64,000 nt of DNA, from the NCBI RefSeq assembly GCF_030268965.1, contig NZ_BSSE01000008.1:1-64000 (forward strand), given 5' to 3'. How positions within the stretch are numbered: position 1 is the first letter of the stretch; the number at the start of each line of letters is the position of its first letter. The translations under genes were made by a program, and so were the position numbers. This document shows positions 8,634 to 15,845 of the stretch, one piece after another. The DNA is from Microtetraspora sp. NBRC 16547 (GTDB lineage Bacteria > Actinomycetota > Actinomycetes > Streptosporangiales > Streptosporangiaceae). The notes beneath the pieces are model-generated. The model was not told the origin of the DNA and did not search any database. It saw only the letters and a list, made by a program, of their open reading frames with translations.

Positions 8634-9356
8634 ATGCCCGATCGCCGGCCGATCATCGCGATTCCCTCGCGGTTCGCCGCCACCACGTCCGCGCTCCGCT
8701 ATTCGGCCGTGGTGACCGCGAGGGCGCTCGCCGACGCCGTCTACCGTGCCGGCGGCGAGCCCTTCCTCATGCATCCCGTGGGCGCGGACGAGGCCGGCGA
8801 CCGGCTGGCCGCCGTGGACGGGCTGCTGCTCCCCGGTGGGGGCGACCTCGCCCCCTCGGCGTACGGCGACGCCACGGCGCACGAGAGCGTATACGACGTG
8901 GACGCCGAGCAGGACGCCTTCGACCTCGCGGCGGCCCGGCACGCGCTGCACACCGGCCTGCCGACCCTGGCCATCTGCCGTGGTCTCCAGGTCGTCAACG
9001 TCGCGCTCGGGGGGCGGCTGCAGCAGCACATGGAGCCGGACCACCGCCACCTCGTCCACCCGGTGCGCGTACGGCCGGGCTCGCTGCTCGCTCAGGTGAC
9101 CGGCACGGAGAAGGTCGAGTCCTCCTGCTATCACCACCAGTGCGCGTCGTCGCTGGGGCACGGCCTGGTGGCCACCGCCCACGCCGAGGACGGCACGGTC
9201 GAGGCCGCCGAGCTGGCCGCGCGGCCGTCCACCGGCGCGTTCGAGCGCGCGGGCTGGTTCCTCGGCGTCCAGTGGCATCCGGAGGACACGGCGGCGACGG
9301 ACCCCGTCAACCAGCGCATCTTCGACGGCCTGGTCGCGGCGGCCGCGTCAGCTTGA
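8634..9356 (+). CDS. Class I glutamine amidotransferase-like gamma-glutamyl hydrolase, PuuD-like
   Basis: A 240-residue peptidase C26-type protein. The nucleophile is Cys115 in AICRGLQ, and the partner His215 and Glu217 are in VQWHPE; the oxyanion strand LLLPGGGD lies at 64-71. PuuD cleaves gamma-glutamyl-GABA to release the deconjugated acid and glutamate. Here it would reverse the action of the GS-like ligase at 12711 after oxidation of the amine. The ATG has AAGGAG at 8623-8627. It reads convergently into the MarR gene; its stop lies in the first unit of a 24-bp tandem repeat. Confidence 0.87.
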   Translation: MPDRRPIIAIPSRFAATTSALRYSAVVTARALADAVYRAGGEPFLMHPVGADEAGDRLAAVDGLLLPGGGDLAPSAYGDATAHESVYDVDAEQDAFDLAAARHALHTGLPTLAICRGLQVVNVALGGRLQQHMEPDHRHLVHPVRVRPGSLLAQVTGTEKVESSCYHHQCASSLGHGLVATAHAEDGTVEAAELAARPSTGAFERAGWFLGVQWHPEDTAATDPVNQRIFDGLVAAAASA

Positions 9357-9384
9357 CCTGCGGCGGCCGCGTCAGCTTGACCTG
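9337..9384. repeat. Perfect 24-bp tandem duplication at convergent gene ends
   Basis: CGGCGGCCGCGTCAGCTTGA plus CCTG occurs twice head to tail (9337-9360 and 9361-9384) without mismatch. The first unit supplies the TGA of the PuuD-like gene and the second, on the other strand, the TGA of the MarR gene. It looks like a recent replication-slippage event. Confidence 0.9.
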
Positions 9385-9944
9385 CGGCGGCCCCCGCGGC
9401 GCGGCGGCGCGGGGGTCTCGCGGCGCAGGCTCTCCCTGCGCTCCTCGCCGTGCTCCTCCAGGTGCGTGACGATGCGCCGCAACGTGTCGGCGAGGTGCAG
9501 GGACTCCTCGTCCTCCAGTGCGCCGACCACGAACGACTCCTCGTCGTTGAACGCCGGGAACAACTTCTCCATCAGTGCGAGCCCCTCGGGGGTGAGTCGC
9601 AGCAGCGCCAGCCGCCCGTCGTCGGGGTGCTGGCGGCGCTCCGCCAGGCCGCGCGACTCCAGGGTCTTGATGATGCCGGTGAGGGTGCCCTTGGAGATGC
9701 CCGCCTCCGCGGCGGCGTGGCGGGTCTCGATCTCCTCCCAGAGCCACACCACCCACAGCACGACGAACGCGCTCCAGGTGAGCTCCGCCGAGCGCAGTGC
9801 GGAGTTCTCCAGGTGCTGCCGGACGGCGGCGGCCGCGCGATAGAGGTTGGAGACGGCGGCGAGCGCCTCGCGCCGGACCGGAATGGACCCCAGTCGACGC
9901 TTCACCGCCTCCTCGGTCTCCGACAGCGAATAATGCGCGGGCAC
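9372..9944 (-). CDS. MarR-family transcriptional regulator
   Basis: A 190-residue MarR-type winged-helix regulator. The recognition region AAEAGISKGTLTGIIKTLE is followed by the wing ESRGLAERRQHPDDGRLALLRLTPEG and a helical dimerisation end; a basic tail follows. The GTG at 9944 is chosen because AAAGGAG lies four bases upstream; an ATG at 9959 inside that sequence lacks a binding site. Two palindromes matching the cluster operator lie 34 and 68 bases upstream, so it probably represses itself and the divergent permease. The inducer would be the amine substrate or an aromatic intermediate. Confidence 0.9.
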   Translation of the reverse strand: MPAHYSLSETEEAVKRRLGSIPVRREALAAVSNLYRAAAAVRQHLENSALRSAELTWSAFVVLWVVWLWEEIETRHAAAEAGISKGTLTGIIKTLESRGLAERRQHPDDGRLALLRLTPEGLALMEKLFPAFNDEESFVVGALEDEESLHLADTLRRIVTHLEEHGEERRESLRRETPAPPRRGGRRRSS

Positions 9945-9977
9945 CCCGGCTCCTTTCATGTCAACTCTTGCGTCAAG

Positions 9978-9997
9978 TTCATTTGTACACATACGAT
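9978..9997 (+). promoter_or_regulatory. Predicted MarR operator, site 3
   Basis: TTCATTTG TACA CATACGAT matches the 8-4-8 cluster palindrome, with the right arm seven of eight. It sits 34 bases upstream of the MarR GTG in the MarR/permease divergent region and suits autoregulation. Confidence 0.7.
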
Positions 9998-10011
9998 CCG
10001 CCAAACGGCAG

Positions 10012-10031
10012 GTCGTACGCATGCAAACGAT
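10012..10031 (+). promoter_or_regulatory. Predicted MarR operator, site 4
   Basis: GTCGTACG CATG CAAACGAT has a perfect right arm and five of eight positions in the left arm. It is 15 bases from site 3 and about 80 bases upstream of the permease ATG, so the pair could control both divergent genes. Confidence 0.65.
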
Positions 10032-10113
10032 CTCGCGAAGTCCTGTGGTCGGACCGGTGAGCGGGCGGATCACGCAAGGAATGACCCCGCTCCCCCCAAT
10101 ATGGAAGGTTGCC

Positions 10114-11589
10114 ATGGCCGATGAGGCAATCGCCACCGGACGGCTTTCAGCCGGTGAACAGTCCGCGACGCACGCGCTCTCCCGCCGACGCATCGGTGTC
10201 CCGGACATCGTCTTCTTCGTGGTGGCCGCGTCCTCCCCGCTGACCGTCGCGGCCGGTGGCCTCCCGATGAGCTACGGCACGACCGGCGTGACCGGCGTCC
10301 CGCTCATCTACCTCATCCTCGCGGCCGTGCTCGCCACCTTCTCCGCCGGGTACGCCGCGATGAGCCGGCACATCTCCAACGCCGGCGCGTTCTATTCCTA
10401 TATCGCCCAGGGGCTCGGCCGGGTCACGGGAGTCGGCGCCTCGTTCGTCGCCCTCGTCGCGTACAACGCCATGCAGGTCGGCCTCTACGGCCTGTTCGGG
10501 TTCGCCGCGTCCGGGCTGGTCTCGGCGCATCTTGGCGTGGACGTGCCCTGGTGGGTGTCCTCGCTGGTGGCCCTCGCGCTGATCGCGTTCCTCGGCTACC
10601 GCAGGATCGACCTGAACGCCAAGGTCCTCGCCATCCTGCTGGTGTGCGAGAGCCTCACCGTGCTGATCTTCGACCTGGCACAGATCGGAAACGCCCCCTC
10701 CGGGCTGTCCGCGGAGCCGTTCACCTGGAGCGCCCTGACGACCGGAGCGGTCGGCGCCGGGTTCTGCTGGGTGATGGCCTCGTTCATGGGCTTCGAGTCC
10801 GGCGCGATCTACAGCGAGGAGTGCCGCGACCCGCGCCGCACCGTCAGCCGCGCCACCTACATCGCCGTCGCCGTGATCGGCGTCTTCTACGCCTTCACCG
10901 CGTGGGCGATGTCGATGGGCACCGGCGTCGACAAGATCGTCGACGAGTCTGCGAAGAACGGCCCCGACCTGGTGTTCATCCTCGGGGGCAACACGCTCGG
11001 CTCCAGCTTCTCCACCATCGCCCAGGTGTTCATGGTCACCGCGGTGTTCGCGGCCCTGCTGTCCTTCCACAACGCGGTGGCGCGCTACTTCTTCGCGCTC
11101 GGCCGCGAGGGCGTTCTGCCGAGCCGCCTCGGCGACTCCCACCCGAAGCACGGCTCCCCGTACGCCGGCTCGCTCACCCAGACGATCTTCGCGGCCGTGG
11201 TTGTGACGGGCTTCGGCGTCCTCGGCGGCAACCCGACGGACACGCTGTTCAACTGGTTCACCAACCTCGGCGCGCTCGGCGTGATCCTGCTGCTGGTGGT
11301 CACCTCGGTGTCGGTCATCGGGTTCTTCCGCCGCGACCGGCGCGGTGAGAACGGTTTCAGCCGCGTGATCGCCCCCGCGCTGGCCGGCGCGACCCTGGCG
11401 GTGATCCTCGTGCTCGCCGTGGTGAACTTCCACGCCCTGCTCGGCACCCCGCCGGACTCGATCCTGAACTGGCTGATCCCCGGCCTCGTCCTGCTCGCCG
11501 GCGTCATCGGCATCGGGTACGGCCTGCGCATCAAGGCGCGCGACCCGGAGACCTACGCCCGGATCGGGCACGGCGCTCCCGTGGAGTAG
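10114..11589 (+). CDS. APC-family amino acid/amine permease
   Basis: A 491-residue integral membrane protein with about twelve hydrophobic segments. Conserved APC-superfamily features include the unwound first helix (residues near SSPLTVAAGG), the GYAAMSRHISNAGAFYSYIA segment of helix 3, and FMGFESGAIYSEECRDPRRT between helices 6 and 7. It probably imports the amine or amino acid that the cluster degrades, by proton symport. The ATG at 10114 has GGAAGG at 10103-10108; the ORF extends upstream, but that region holds operators. It diverges from marR and is followed by a strong terminator. Confidence 0.88.
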   Translation: MADEAIATGRLSAGEQSATHALSRRRIGVPDIVFFVVAASSPLTVAAGGLPMSYGTTGVTGVPLIYLILAAVLATFSAGYAAMSRHISNAGAFYSYIAQGLGRVTGVGASFVALVAYNAMQVGLYGLFGFAASGLVSAHLGVDVPWWVSSLVALALIAFLGYRRIDLNAKVLAILLVCESLTVLIFDLAQIGNAPSGLSAEPFTWSALTTGAVGAGFCWVMASFMGFESGAIYSEECRDPRRTVSRATYIAVAVIGVFYAFTAWAMSMGTGVDKIVDESAKNGPDLVFILGGNTLGSSFSTIAQVFMVTAVFAALLSFHNAVARYFFALGREGVLPSRLGDSHPKHGSPYAGSLTQTIFAAVVVTGFGVLGGNPTDTLFNWFTNLGALGVILLLVVTSVSVIGFFRRDRRGENGFSRVIAPALAGATLAVILVLAVVNFHALLGTPPDSILNWLIPGLVLLAGVIGIGYGLRIKARDPETYARIGHGAPVE

Positions 11590-11627
11590 CGGCCTGAGCA
11601 GAGAAAGCACGGAACCGGAGAAAGCAT

Positions 11628-11664
11628 GGAAAAGGAGGGCCGGGTGACCCGGCCCTCCTTTTCC
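11628..11664. terminator. Strong bidirectional hairpin terminator
   Basis: An 18-bp perfect stem (11628-11645 with 11647-11664) begins GGAAAAGGAGGGCCGGGT and forms a three-base loop in practice. The A-run on one side and T-run on the other let it act for both the permease and the convergent decarboxylase-like gene. Confidence 0.9.
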
Positions 11665-11717
11665 GTTCGACCGACTTCCGTTCAGCCGACTTCCGTTCGA
11701 CCGACTTCCGTTCAACC
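11664..11717. repeat. 15-bp tandem repeat, 3.6 units
   Basis: Units of CGTTCGACCGACTTC begin at 11664, 11679, 11694 and 11709 (last one partial, one or two mismatches each). It lies between the terminator and the stop codon of the acetoacetate-decarboxylase-like gene and is non-coding. Confidence 0.85.
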
Positions 11718-11722
11718 GGCCA

Positions 11723-12532
11723 CTACTCGGCGCCGGACGCGCCCGACGTCAGCAGGGTGCCGCCGTTCCAGACGACTCCGACCTGGCGGTAGTAGCCGCC
11801 GATGACCTCGTCCACGGTGAGGTCCGCGAGCTCCTCGGTGGGGGAGTCGAACAGCTCGATCTCGGCGTCGCCGGCCCACGCCTGGCCGCCCTCGAAGGAC
11901 GCGCCGCCCGTGACGATCAGCTCGTCCAGGGCCAGCCCCTTGCCCGGCTCGATGGACTGCAGCCAGCGGTTGTGGGCCATCGGGTGGCCGTTGACGAAGC
12001 CGTTCGTCTCGCTGGGCTCGCGGAGCCGTACGACGGCCTGGGCAACGCGCCGGTCCGCGGCGGCGACGGTGGCGCCGAAGACGCCCCCCTCGCCGATCCG
12101 CGGTGCCGCCTGCCCGAACGGGTGCGGGCGGGTCATGTGGATGGAGCCGAGCTTCTTGGGGTAGCCCTGGTGCACGCCGCGGGCGATGGCGAAGTCCTTG
12201 TCCACCCAGATGTAGACGCAGCGGGAATACGTCTGCCCCTGGTAGGAGCAGCGCACCACGACGAAGCACTCCTTGTACTGCGACCGGACGGGGTCGAGGA
12301 GCTCCTCCTGCCCGCCGGAGCACGACTGCCAGTCCGCCCAGATCACCGCCACCGCGCCGGGGTCCTCCTCGGCGAGCGCGAGCGGCTCGGGGAGCAGCGC
12401 GGCCACCTTGGCGGGGTCGGTGCGGTACTCCACGGTGAGCAGGTCGCCGGAGTAGTACCACGGCGGGCTGGGAACCAGCGAGGACCGGCCGGTCACGGTC
12501 TTGGGCGTGTAGAAACCGCGCAGCTTCGCCAC
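11723..12532 (-). CDS. Acetoacetate decarboxylase family protein
   Basis: A 269-residue protein of the acetoacetate decarboxylase fold. Recognisable parts are the start MAKLRGFYTPKTVTGRSSLV, WYYSGDLLTVEYRTDP, the CVYIWVDKDFAIARG segment, and GYPKKLGSIHMTRPHP, whose paired lysines occupy the place of the Schiff-base lysine region of the family. Family members also include enzymes that are not decarboxylases. The GTG at 12532 has a full AAGGAGG five bases upstream. The gene diverges from the GS-like ligase across a region with two cluster operators, so it belongs to the same regulon. It might process a keto-acid from the ring-cleavage branch; the step is unknown. Confidence 0.82.
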   Translation of the reverse strand: MAKLRGFYTPKTVTGRSSLVPSPPWYYSGDLLTVEYRTDPAKVAALLPEPLALAEEDPGAVAVIWADWQSCSGGQEELLDPVRSQYKECFVVVRCSYQGQTYSRCVYIWVDKDFAIARGVHQGYPKKLGSIHMTRPHPFGQAAPRIGEGGVFGATVAAADRRVAQAVVRLREPSETNGFVNGHPMAHNRWLQSIEPGKGLALDELIVTGGASFEGGQAWAGDAEIELFDSPTEELADLTVDEVIGGYYRQVGVVWNGGTLLTSGASGAE

Positions 12533-12556
12533 GGCGCCTCCTTGGGGGTAACACAG

Positions 12557-12576
12557 TTCATTTGGACCCATACGAT
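12557..12576 (-). promoter_or_regulatory. Predicted MarR operator, site 5
   Basis: TTCATTTG GACC CATACGAT is almost identical to site 3 (9978), differing only in the spacer. It lies 25 bases upstream of the decarboxylase-like GTG on the minus strand. Confidence 0.75.
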
Positions 12577-12657
12577 ATGCGCTGAGCTGCGGGTTGTCAC
12601 GAGGTGTCGCAGATATCTTCGATAGATGGGCTCTTGTTGTCCGCCGAATTCGCGCGT

Positions 12658-12677
12658 ATTGTTTGCACCCAAATGAA
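12658..12677 (+). promoter_or_regulatory. Predicted MarR operator, site 6
   Basis: ATTGTTTG CACC CAAATGAA fits the same 8-4-8 palindrome. Read on the minus strand its left arm is TTCATTTG, as in sites 3 and 5. It lies 33 bases upstream of the GTG of the GS-like ligase, so it should control the ligase-P450 pair. Confidence 0.75.
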
Positions 12678-12710
12678 CCCCCCATGTCCTGGAACTATCG
12701 AGGAGGCTAC

Positions 12711-14048
12711 GTGAGCGCGGAGTCTGCGGAACGGACCGTCCAGCGCCTGCAGGAGCAGGGCATCGACGTCATCCGTATCGGCTATCCCGACCTCATCGGC
12801 ACCGACCGCGGCAAGGACGTGCTCGTGGAGCGGCTTCCCGACGTGTGCGAGAGCGGCGTGGCGTTCTGCCGCGCGGTCTACTACACCTCCCCCCAGGGCG
12901 ACGTCGTCCCGGTGCCCGGCGGCCTGGACGAGGGGCTTCCCGACATCTCGATCCGCCCCGACCTGTCCACGCTCGTCCCGCTGGCCTGGGAGCCCGGCGT
13001 GGCCTACTGTCTCGGCGACGCGGTCAACCCGGCCACCGGGGAGGCGTTCCCCGAGTCGCCGCGCGAGGTCGTCCGCGCCGCCGCCGCGCGGCTGGCCGAG
13101 CTGGGACTGACCGGCGTGATCGGCCCCGAGCTCGAGTACTTCCTGATGGAGCCCGACGGCGCGGGCTGGAAGCGCTACGACGACGCGCTCGGCAACGTCT
13201 ACGTCGTCGGCGCCAAGGGCGACAAGGGCGGGCACGTGCTGCGCACCCTGCGCACACTCCGGGGGATGGACCTCGGCGTCACCATGGGCAACCACGAGTT
13301 CTCCGGCGGCCAGTTCGAGATCAACCTGGACCACTCCGACGCGGTCGACGCCGCCGACCGGGCGTTCCGCTTCAAGTCCGCCATCAAGGAGCTGGCCCGC
13401 CGCGACGGCATGCTGGCGACCTTCATGGCCAAGCCGTTCAACGACGAGGGCGGCTCCGGCTTCCACGTCCACGTCTCCTGCGCGGACGAGAGCGGGCGCA
13501 ACGTCTTCGACGACCCCTCCGGGGCGTACGGGCTCTCGGAGAGCGCCAGGCACGCCATCGGCGGGATCATCGCGCACGCGCCCGCGCTCGCCGCCCTGCT
13601 CAACCCCACGATCAACTCCTACAAGCGGTTCGGGCCGGACACGCTCGCCCCCTGGCTGATCGACTGGGGCCTGGACAACCGCAGCGCCATGCTGCGCGTC
13701 CCGCCGGAGCGCGGAGCCGGCGCCCGCCTGGAGCTGCGGCTCGGCGACGCTTCGGCCAACCCCTACCTCGGCATCGCGGGCCTGCTCGCGGCCGTCTACC
13801 TCGGCATCCGCGACCGCGTCGAGCCGCCCGCCCCGCTGTCGGGTTACGGCTACGACACCAGCAAGGCCCCCGTGCTGCCGATGTCGCTGCCCGTCGCGCT
13901 CGACGCCCTGAGCGCCGACACGGCGCTGTGCGAGGTCCTCGGCAACGACTTCACCACCGCCTACCTCGCCTACAAGCGCAACGAGGTCGAGCGCTTCTCC
14001 CAGTTCATCACCGACTGGGAGTTCCGCGAGTACGCCTACCACCTGTAG
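12711..14048 (+). CDS. Glutamine synthetase-like gamma-glutamyl amine ligase
   Basis: A 445-residue member of the glutamine synthetase superfamily. The metal-binding GPELEYFL (Glu140, Glu142), EINLDH (204-209), FHVHVS (251-256), NSYKRF (302-307) and the late Arg/Glu-rich block ending GDASANPYL are present. The length and the lack of an adenylylation-type tail resemble PuuA/GlnA3-like ligases, which join glutamate to an amine at the cost of ATP, rather than housekeeping GlnA. The GTG at 12711 has AGGAGG four bases upstream; further upstream in-frame ATGs lack a site and overlap the operator. The P450 follows after 36 bases. GS homologues also flank the P450 genes of mycobacterial morpholine and piperidine catabolism. 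Confidence 0.87.
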   Translation: MSAESAERTVQRLQEQGIDVIRIGYPDLIGTDRGKDVLVERLPDVCESGVAFCRAVYYTSPQGDVVPVPGGLDEGLPDISIRPDLSTLVPLAWEPGVAYCLGDAVNPATGEAFPESPREVVRAAAARLAELGLTGVIGPELEYFLMEPDGAGWKRYDDALGNVYVVGAKGDKGGHVLRTLRTLRGMDLGVTMGNHEFSGGQFEINLDHSDAVDAADRAFRFKSAIKELARRDGMLATFMAKPFNDEGGSGFHVHVSCADESGRNVFDDPSGAYGLSESARHAIGGIIAHAPALAALLNPTINSYKRFGPDTLAPWLIDWGLDNRSAMLRVPPERGAGARLELRLGDASANPYLGIAGLLAAVYLGIRDRVEPPAPLSGYGYDTSKAPVLPMSLPVALDALSADTALCEVLGNDFTTAYLAYKRNEVERFSQFITDWEFREYAYHL

Positions 14049-14084
14049 CCACCTGGTATTTCTTCAACCCCTTCTGGAGGATCA

Positions 14085-15332
14085 ATGCGCCTGGAAGACG
14101 TCGACCTGGCGGACAACGACAAGTTCCTCGACGGCGACACCCCGTGGCGCATGTTCGACGTGCTGCGCGAACAGGCCCCGGTGCACTGGCAGGACGAGGG
14201 CGCGCACGGCAGCGGCTTCTGGTCGCTCACCCGTCACGCCGACATCGTCCGCGCCGACCGGGACGCCGAGACCTTCACCTCGATGAAGTTCGTGAACCTG
14301 GAAGAGGTGGACGACCGGCAGGCCACCATCCGGCGATCAATCCTGGAGACCGACGGGCCGCGGCACAGCGTGCTCCGCCGCATCCTGCAGCGGGAGTTCA
14401 CCCCCAGGGCCGTCGCCGGGTACGAGGTCTTCCTGCGCGGGCTCACCGCCCGGACCCTGGACGCGGCCCTCGCCAAGGGCACGTTCGACTTCGTGAAGGA
14501 GGTCTCCGCCGACTTCCCGATCAACGTGCTGGCCAAGATGCTCTACGTGCCCTCGGACGACACCCAGCAGCTCATCGACTGGGGCAACCGGATCATCGGC
14601 AACACCGACCCGGACTACGCCGACGTCCTCCTGCACAGCGAGGAGAGCGAGAAGTACCGCGACCTGCCGTTCCGCAGCCCCGCCTCCGTCGAGGTCTTCG
14701 AGTACGGCCGCGAGCTGGCCAAGCAGCGCCGCGGAGGCAACGGCACCGACCTGGTCAGCAAGCTGGTCAACGAGACCCCGATCGACGGCGTGCCGCTCTC
14801 GCCGACCGACTTCGACAACTACTTCCTGCTGCTCGTGGTGGCCGGCAACGAGACCACCCGGCACGCGATCTCCCACACGATGCGCGCCCTGATCGAGCAC
14901 CCCGAGCAGGCGGAGAAGCTCCGGCAGGACCTCTCCCTGATGCCGAACGCGGTGGAGGAGTTCCTGCGCTGGGCCTCCCCGGTCTACCACTTCCGCCGTA
15001 CGGCGACCCGGGACGTCGAGATGCACGGGCAGAAGATCGCCGAAGGCGACAAGGTCGTCATGTGGTTCGCCTCCGGCAACCGCGACGAGCGGGCCTTCGA
15101 GTCGCCCTACACCTTCGACGTGACCCGGCAGAACAACGACCACATCACCTTCGGCAAGGGCAGCCCGCACTTCTGCCTGGGCAACGCGCTCGCCCGGCTG
15201 GAGATCCGGATCATGTTCGAGGAGCTGCTGCCGCGCCTCGCCGACATCAAGCTCGCCGGTGACATCCGCCGAGTCCGCTCCAACTTCGTCAACGGCATCA
15301 AGGAGCTCCCGGTCACCGTCACCCTCGCCTGA
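14085..15332 (+). CDS. Cytochrome P450
   Basis: A 415-residue soluble bacterial P450. Visible are the I-helix oxygen-activation motif AGNETT (253-258), the ExxR pair in EEFLRW (Glu292, Arg295), the meander HFRRTATRD, and the haem loop FGKGSPHFCLG with the thiolate ligand Cys364. From memory the C-terminal half resembles the actinobacterial CYP124/125/142 group, but a family number needs a search. GGAGG lies five bases before the ATG. The ferredoxin and reductase at 3889-5273 are its likely redox partners although they belong to another operon. It may hydroxylate the ring or oxidise the carbon next to nitrogen. Its last 68 bp recur at 16992. Confidence 0.92.
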   Translation: MRLEDVDLADNDKFLDGDTPWRMFDVLREQAPVHWQDEGAHGSGFWSLTRHADIVRADRDAETFTSMKFVNLEEVDDRQATIRRSILETDGPRHSVLRRILQREFTPRAVAGYEVFLRGLTARTLDAALAKGTFDFVKEVSADFPINVLAKMLYVPSDDTQQLIDWGNRIIGNTDPDYADVLLHSEESEKYRDLPFRSPASVEVFEYGRELAKQRRGGNGTDLVSKLVNETPIDGVPLSPTDFDNYFLLLVVAGNETTRHAISHTMRALIEHPEQAEKLRQDLSLMPNAVEEFLRWASPVYHFRRTATRDVEMHGQKIAEGDKVVMWFASGNRDERAFESPYTFDVTRQNNDHITFGKGSPHFCLGNALARLEIRIMFEELLPRLADIKLAGDIRRVRSNFVNGIKELPVTVTLA

Positions 15333-15360
15333 CCGGTACCGGCGCGTCGGCGACGCCCCG

Positions 15361-15389
15361 GGCCTGGACCTCTCCTTGAGGTCCAGGCC
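15361..15389 (+). terminator. Hairpin terminator after the P450 gene
   Basis: GGCCTGGACCTC (15361-15372) pairs perfectly with GAGGTCCAGGCC (15378-15389) across a five-base TCCTT loop, 29 bases after the P450 stop. No T-run follows, as is common in GC-rich actinobacteria. Confidence 0.85.
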
Positions 15390-15427
15390 GGTGGGGGAGC
15401 GTAGCCGTGCCTGGTGCGCGTCGCTGA

Positions 15428-15585
15428 ATGGTGACCGCTGCGCTGCGGCGGGCAGTTGCCCCGGCGCGCCGTGATAGCTGATTTCTGGCGACACCGCTTC
15501 GCGGCTTCGGGCGCGGTGGTACATGGCACGGTCTTACGCGCGCCGGAGCAACCACCCGCACTCCGCTCCGCTCACCGCCGCCCCG
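15428..15585 (-). repeat. Dispersed repeat R1, right copy (inverted)
   Basis: This is the inverted counterpart of 541-697. On the minus strand it reads through the same ordered blocks: CGAGCGGAGCGGAG-like, AAGACCGTGCCA, CCACCGCGCCCG, CTATCACGGCGCGCCGG and CCGCAGCGCAGCG. A shorter related core, GCGCTGCGCTGCGGCGG, occurs on the minus strand near 16795-16812. I see no gene between 15390 and 15845. Confidence 0.6.
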
Positions 15586-15845
15586 GCTGCCGGCCGTAGG
15601 CGCCCCGTCTCGTCCTTGGCCTCCTTCTCGCCGCAGGTCGGAAATCAGACTCATGATTCGGCCAGACTGTTCCGTCGGATGTGGCGGGCCATCGGATCGC
15701 CTCGTTCCCACGGGGCAAGCCGCCGACAGGATCACATAATTGCCGTCCCTTGATGTGTCTCCGTCCAGATCCATGATCAACAGATGGGTAGCGTGGCAGC
15801 GGTCACAGTTAGTGACTTCACTTGGACAGGAGAGGATCCACAAGC

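Noticed and set aside
12845-15262. 805-codon plus-strand open frame across the GS-like and P450 genes
   Set aside because: It is a GC-driven shadow frame rich in Arg/Ala/Pro. Both real genes have motifs and ribosome binding sites in other frames.
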